DNA from: an uncultured Porphyromonas sp.
Lineage (GTDB): Bacteria > Bacteroidota > Bacteroidia > Bacteroidales > Porphyromonadaceae
Reading direction: 5' to 3'
Length of the DNA: 52,963 bases
Assembly (NCBI RefSeq): GCF_915070105.1
Contig: NZ_CAJZFJ010000006.1
Span: forward strand, 1-52,963
Shown here: positions 49,586 through 52,963 of the stretch, in pieces
Layout: each line of letters begins with the position of its first letter
How positions within the stretch are numbered: the stretch's first letter is position 1
The notes under the pieces: generated by a model
Told to the model about the DNA's origin: nothing
The model's input: only the letters and a program-made list of their open reading frames with translations
Databases searched by the model: none
Translations under genes and position numbers: made by a program

Positions 49586-52276
49586 ATGATGAAGAATAGA
49601 TCGATCACCCTGCTCCTCTTAGCCGGGTGCCTCACCCTCGCTCCTCTATCGGCTCATGCAGGCATCTTCGACTTCCTTAAGAGGAAGAAGAAGCCAGCCA
49701 AGACGGAGAAGCCCGTAGAGAAGACCCCCTACGAGCGTATCCTTACCTCTGGGAAGATCGTCTCCGCTAAGGGGGACTTCCTCACGCTACACAAGACGGA
49801 TAACAAGCTCTACATCGAGCTACCCGTCAAGACGATCGGCAAGGAGTTCCTCCTAGCAGCTACCCTCTCCTCCATCTCCAACCCCCAGCTGGGGATGGTA
49901 GGCTTCAAGAACGGCAACCCCATCCACATGCGCTTCGCACAGAAGGATAGCGCTATCGTGATGGAGGCCATCAATACCGAGCCCTACCTCACCCCAGCGG
50001 ACGAGAAGGAGCTACGGCCACGTATCGCCTCGAGCTACACGGATCTAGCCGTATATAAGTTCCCCATCAAGGCTTGGAACAAGGACAAGACTACCGTGGT
50101 CTTCGATGCCTCCTCCCTCTTCCTAGAGGATCAGAAGTATCTGCCCCTCATGGCTAAGAGCCTAGGGTCATACAGTGTCAGCTCCAGCCCACAGCGTAGC
50201 CTAACGCATATACGGGAGATTAAGTCCTTTGAGGACAATGTCTCCATCAAGGTTGATCGTAGCTACCGCATCACGCTCTCCTCGGCACGTGGGGGCGGTT
50301 CGCCACTGAAGGACTATCCCGTGACCCTCGGGGCGACCTTCACGCTACTGCGCCTACCGGAGGAGCCTATGACCCCTCGACTAGCTGACACCCGTATCGG
50401 TGTCTTCCAGATCAGCAAGGGGGCATATAACCCCGAGAGCCAGCAGTTCGAGTCGGCACGTTTCGTTAAGCGTTGGCGTCTGGAGCCTTCGGATGTCGAG
50501 GCCTTCAAGCGTGGCGAACTTGTCCGCCCCAAGAAGCCTATCGTCTACTATGTAGAGAATACCTTCCCCCCAGTCTGGAAGGAAGCTATGAAGGAGGGGA
50601 CACTACGCTGGAACAAGGCCTTCGAGCTCATCGGCTTCAAGGATGCGATCGAGGTACGTGACTTCCCCACCGATGATCCTACCTTCGACCCCGATAATCT
50701 CAAGTACAACTGCATTCGCTACGTCCCCATCGCTACCGAGAACGCTATGGGTCCCTCTTGGTCTGACCCTCGCACAGGGGAGATCATCAATGCCTCTGTA
50801 CTTGTATGGAGCGATGTGTCTAAGCTCAATAACAACTGGCGATTCATCCAGACCGCACAGGCTGACCCAGCCGTACGAGCAGTGAAGCTACCCGATAGCC
50901 TCATGTCTAAGTCGCTGAAGTACGTCATCGCCCACGAGATCGGCCATACCCTTGGCTTCATGCACAACATGGCGGCCTCGGCAGCCTACACCATCGACTC
51001 CCTGCGCTCTCCTTCCTTCTCGGCTACACACGGTACGACGCCCTCCATCATGGACTATGCGCGCTTCAACTACGTCGTGCAGCCCGGAGACAAGGGGGTG
51101 AGCTTTGATCCTCCTACCGTAGGGACGTACGACAAGTACGCCATCGAATGGACGTATAAGTACTTCCCCGATACGAAGGGGGATCTCATCGAGGAGTCTA
51201 AGCGAGTCTCAGCACTGATCGACCAGCATGCCCACGACCCTGAGTATCGCTATGGGGTACAGCAGATGGGGGATCGTCGCTATGACCCCTCCGCTATCGA
51301 GGAAGACCTATCAAATGACCCGGTCAAGGCAAGTACCCTAGGCCTCTCCAACCTCCGCTATATCCTCAGCCACCTAGGGGAGTGGTTCCCTAATGATGAC
51401 GAAGCAGAGCACCGTGCTACCCTCTACGAAGGAATCGCCAATCAGGCGATGCGCTATGTCTCCAATGTCTTCCTCAACGTCCCTGGGATCTACCTCTATC
51501 AGACGAGCGAAGCCTCTGGCCTACCCCGCTACAAGGTCGTACCGAAGGCCGAGCAACGTGCCTCAGCTATGTGGCTCCTAGACCAAGCGGTCTCGATCGA
51601 TAGTATGCGCAATGAGCCACTAGAGCATACGATGAGTGATGTCGCTGCCGACTCTCCCTTCGTGCGCCTAGGTGCCCTCACGAGAGCGATGGCTATCCGC
51701 AATATTGCCAACCTCAACCTCTCCTACTACCTAGACTCCACCTCCTACTCGCCCCTCGAGTATGCGGACGATGTCTATGCTCGTGTCTTTGCTAAGACGG
51801 AGCAGGGTAAGGAGAACCTCTCCTTTGAGGAAAAGCAACTGCAGGACTACTTCGTCCGCTACCTCATCGGCTACACCTCTGACCTTGCTCCTAAGGGAGG
51901 TGGTCGCTCCTCCCTCTCCATCGCAGAGCTCACGGGCTTCGCAGAGCCTACGGAGCTGGTACGCACGGAGGGTATGACAGACGAAGAGTTCATCTCGCTC
52001 CTGCCTCAGCAGGCTCCACACATCTGCTCCTATGCGCCCTCGAGTTCAGCGGATGCGCATGGGCACTCAGGGGTAGGCTTCCTCAACTTCGGGAAGAGCT
52101 ATGGCGAACCAGAAGATCTCTTCACCAACGCCATCAATACGACAGAGTCGCTCTACCTCCCACTGCTCTACCGTACGCAGGAGCTCCTACGTCGAGTAGC
52201 GCCCAAGACGGCAGATGCGACCCTGCGTCAGCACTACGAGTTCCTACTGCGTAAGCTCGACCAGATCACCAAGTAG
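49586..52276 (+). CDS. Zinc-dependent metalloprotease (DUF5118-DUF5117-DUF4953)
   Basis: The secreted 896-residue protease (signal peptide SITLLLLAGCLTLAPLSAHA) has a basic linker (DFLKRKKKPAKTEKP), a DUF5118-like start KIVSAKGDFLTLHKTDNKLY, DUF5117-like beta region, and the catalytic motif HEIGHTLGFMHN with His450, Glu451, His454 and His460, followed by the turn SIMDYARFNYV (Met-turn-like). This is the metzincin-type HExxHxxGxxH site. It sits 21 nt after its inactive paralog and downstream of the SusC-SusD-DUF4843-PKD genes. It may trim proteins into peptides for import; whether it is periplasmic or surface-exposed is not clear. A strong terminator follows at 52300-52348. Confidence 0.93.
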   Translation: MMKNRSITLLLLAGCLTLAPLSAHAGIFDFLKRKKKPAKTEKPVEKTPYERILTSGKIVSAKGDFLTLHKTDNKLYIELPVKTIGKEFLLAATLSSISNPQLGMVGFKNGNPIHMRFAQKDSAIVMEAINTEPYLTPADEKELRPRIASSYTDLAVYKFPIKAWNKDKTTVVFDASSLFLEDQKYLPLMAKSLGSYSVSSSPQRSLTHIREIKSFEDNVSIKVDRSYRITLSSARGGGSPLKDYPVTLGATFTLLRLPEEPMTPRLADTRIGVFQISKGAYNPESQQFESARFVKRWRLEPSDVEAFKRGELVRPKKPIVYYVENTFPPVWKEAMKEGTLRWNKAFELIGFKDAIEVRDFPTDDPTFDPDNLKYNCIRYVPIATENAMGPSWSDPRTGEIINASVLVWSDVSKLNNNWRFIQTAQADPAVRAVKLPDSLMSKSLKYVIAHEIGHTLGFMHNMAASAAYTIDSLRSPSFSATHGTTPSIMDYARFNYVVQPGDKGVSFDPPTVGTYDKYAIEWTYKYFPDTKGDLIEESKRVSALIDQHAHDPEYRYGVQQMGDRRYDPSAIEEDLSNDPVKASTLGLSNLRYILSHLGEWFPNDDEAEHRATLYEGIANQAMRYVSNVFLNVPGIYLYQTSEASGLPRYKVVPKAEQRASAMWLLDQAVSIDSMRNEPLEHTMSDVAADSPFVRLGALTRAMAIRNIANLNLSYYLDSTSYSPLEYADDVYARVFAKTEQGKENLSFEEKQLQDYFVRYLIGYTSDLAPKGGGRSSLSIAELTGFAEPTELVRTEGMTDEEFISLLPQQAPHICSYAPSSSADAHGHSGVGFLNFGKSYGEPEDLFTNAINTTESLYLPLLYRTQELLRRVAPKTADATLRQHYEFLLRKLDQITK

Positions 52277-52299
52277 CGACCTCGCTAGCTCCATATAGA

Positions 52300-52348
52300 A
52301 GCAGAGACGGTGGTATAGGACTTCCCTATACCACCGTCTCTGCTTTTG
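52300..52348 (+). terminator. Rho-independent terminator after the metalloprotease pair
   Basis: AGCAGAGACGGTGGTATAGG (52300-52319) pairs perfectly with 52325-52344 around a 5-nt loop and is followed by TTTTGTGT. Confidence 0.93.
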
Positions 52349-52851
52349 TGTCTGTCGGGGAGCGGAGTCTCGTCGCCGTGGGTAGTGAGCAGGCTTGTTC
52401 CCCATCCTCCACTGCCCCACATATGCTCTTTCTTATAGTCCAGTCTTTGGCTCTTTGGGTATATTATCTCATATCCAGAAGGCCTTAGCCGAGCGCCTAG
52501 ATATTATCCCTAAGGAAAAACATACGAGCGAGCTCTACAGAGGATATACTTAGGGCGAGGTAGTGTACACGCGTGTATACAGTTGTGTACACACGTGTAT
52601 ACTCTTGTGTACACGCGTGTATACTCACCCCTCTTGGGTAGGAGGTGTACACTTGGTATGCCTGGAGCTAGTACACAGCTAGTTCTATGTTCGTTGTATG
52701 CTCTACTTTACTTTCACACAATAGTGTTTTCATGTGTCGGCCTTGCTCTGCCTCTACGAACCCTCTTGGTTGCCTCCCTCTGCGCCCTAGGGACACGGGG
52801 TAGGCGGGCTGTGCTACACGATAGCTATCCCGACCACGCCGTTGCCTCTCC
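52349..52851. other. Gene-free spacer with family D repeat
   Basis: No gene is supported. It carries the three-palindrome version of the family D element (52530-52645). 52646-52850 has no recognisable features. Confidence 0.65.
52530..52645. repeat. Family D element, three-palindrome version
   Basis: The 18-bp near-palindrome GTGTACACGCGTGTATAC occurs at 52563-52580, with ACACGT in the centre at 52585-52602, and again at 52607-52624, at an exact 22-bp period with 4-nt linkers AGTT and TCTT. Flanks match 2996-3075, which has only one palindrome. Confidence 0.9.
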
Positions 52852-52963
52852 TTAGCTCTCCACGGGTGCTGGAGTCGGGGAGCGGTGGTACTCGGCACGT
52901 AAGCGAGCGAGTAGGAGTACGACCATGAGGAGCGCATAGAGCCCCACGAGTTCGGCTAGGCTA
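52852..52963 (-). CDS. C-terminal end of a membrane protein (cut by window edge)
   Basis: Reading the minus strand from the window edge to a TAA at 52852-52854 gives 36 residues: a hydrophobic helix ELVGLYALLMVVLLLARLRA followed by a short polar tail EYHRSPTPAPVES. This looks like the last transmembrane segment and cytoplasmic tail of an inner-membrane protein. Too little is present to name a family, and the frame could be a chance open stretch, though a clean hydrophobic helix ending in basic residues argues for a real gene. Confidence 0.45.
   Translation of the reverse strand, partial: SLAELVGLYALLMVVLLLARLRAEYHRSPTPAPVES

Noticed and set aside
52563..52624. Short CRISPR-like array
   Set aside because: The spacers between the 18-bp palindromes are only 4 nt.
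1..52963. tRNA, rRNA or insertion sequences
   Set aside because: I looked for T-loop words (GGTTCGAATCC-like), rRNA motifs and transposase-like proteins and saw none.

Overview
The window looks like chromosomal DNA of a Bacteroidales bacterium, most likely Porphyromonas or a close relative. The grounds are a RagA/SusC-RagB/SusD operon, DUF4843 and PKD-like lipoproteins, tandem DUF4953-type metalloproteases, an HU-HIG/amidase pair, and many promoters with the Bacteroidetes -7 element TAnnTTTG. GC content looks moderately high for the group. The genus is an inference from gene content; no rRNA or tRNA gene was found.

Left part (1-16.6 kb, almost all minus strand): the 5' part of glycyl-tRNA synthetase; a four-helix-bundle (23S rRNA intervening-sequence type) gene bracketed by long perfect hairpins built from 9-nt iterons; queA; a five-gene operon of SWIM zinc-finger protein, DUF5691, MoxR ATPase, DUF5682 and VWA protein, which matches the poorly understood yehL/M/P/Q-type cluster; a glgP-mazG-like-deoC operon; and a DUF695-bioG pair.

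Middle (17-32 kb): a Cof-type HAD phosphatase; a TetR regulator next to a TonB receptor and a DUF4374-like surface lipoprotein, possibly an iron or siderophore uptake locus; an HU-HIG / lipoprotein-with-C-terminal-TM / amidase / small membrane protein cassette that resembles a spanin-endolysin-holin lysis module; a HicAB toxin-antitoxin pair; a structured leader or small RNA before a secreted protein; a minus operon of acetyltransferase, D-Ala-D-Ala dipeptidase and nitroreductase, with two parS-like sites in and upstream of it; and an outer-membrane beta-barrel receptor.

Right part (32-53 kb, plus strand): a repeat-rich 1.2-kb spacer; a PEPCK/HprK-like P-loop protein; ychF, mnmG and cca; then a SusC-SusD-DUF4843-PKD operon followed by two tandem zinc-metalloprotease paralogs. 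The first paralog has lost all three zinc-binding histidines. The last bases hold the C-terminal end of a minus-strand membrane protein.

The intergenic DNA is unusually rich in dispersed repeats: (A) 9-nt iterons (AATAGGTCT-like) that fold into 24-32 bp hairpins; (B) paired 17-bp palindromes spaced exactly 69 bp apart at two loci in opposite orientation; (C) GAGGTATGCCCG elements; (D) an 18-bp near-palindrome present once at 3.0 kb and three times in tandem at 52.6 kb within the same longer repeat; and (E) a degenerate tandem array of about 180 bp. No transposase, CRISPR array, rRNA or tRNA was seen.
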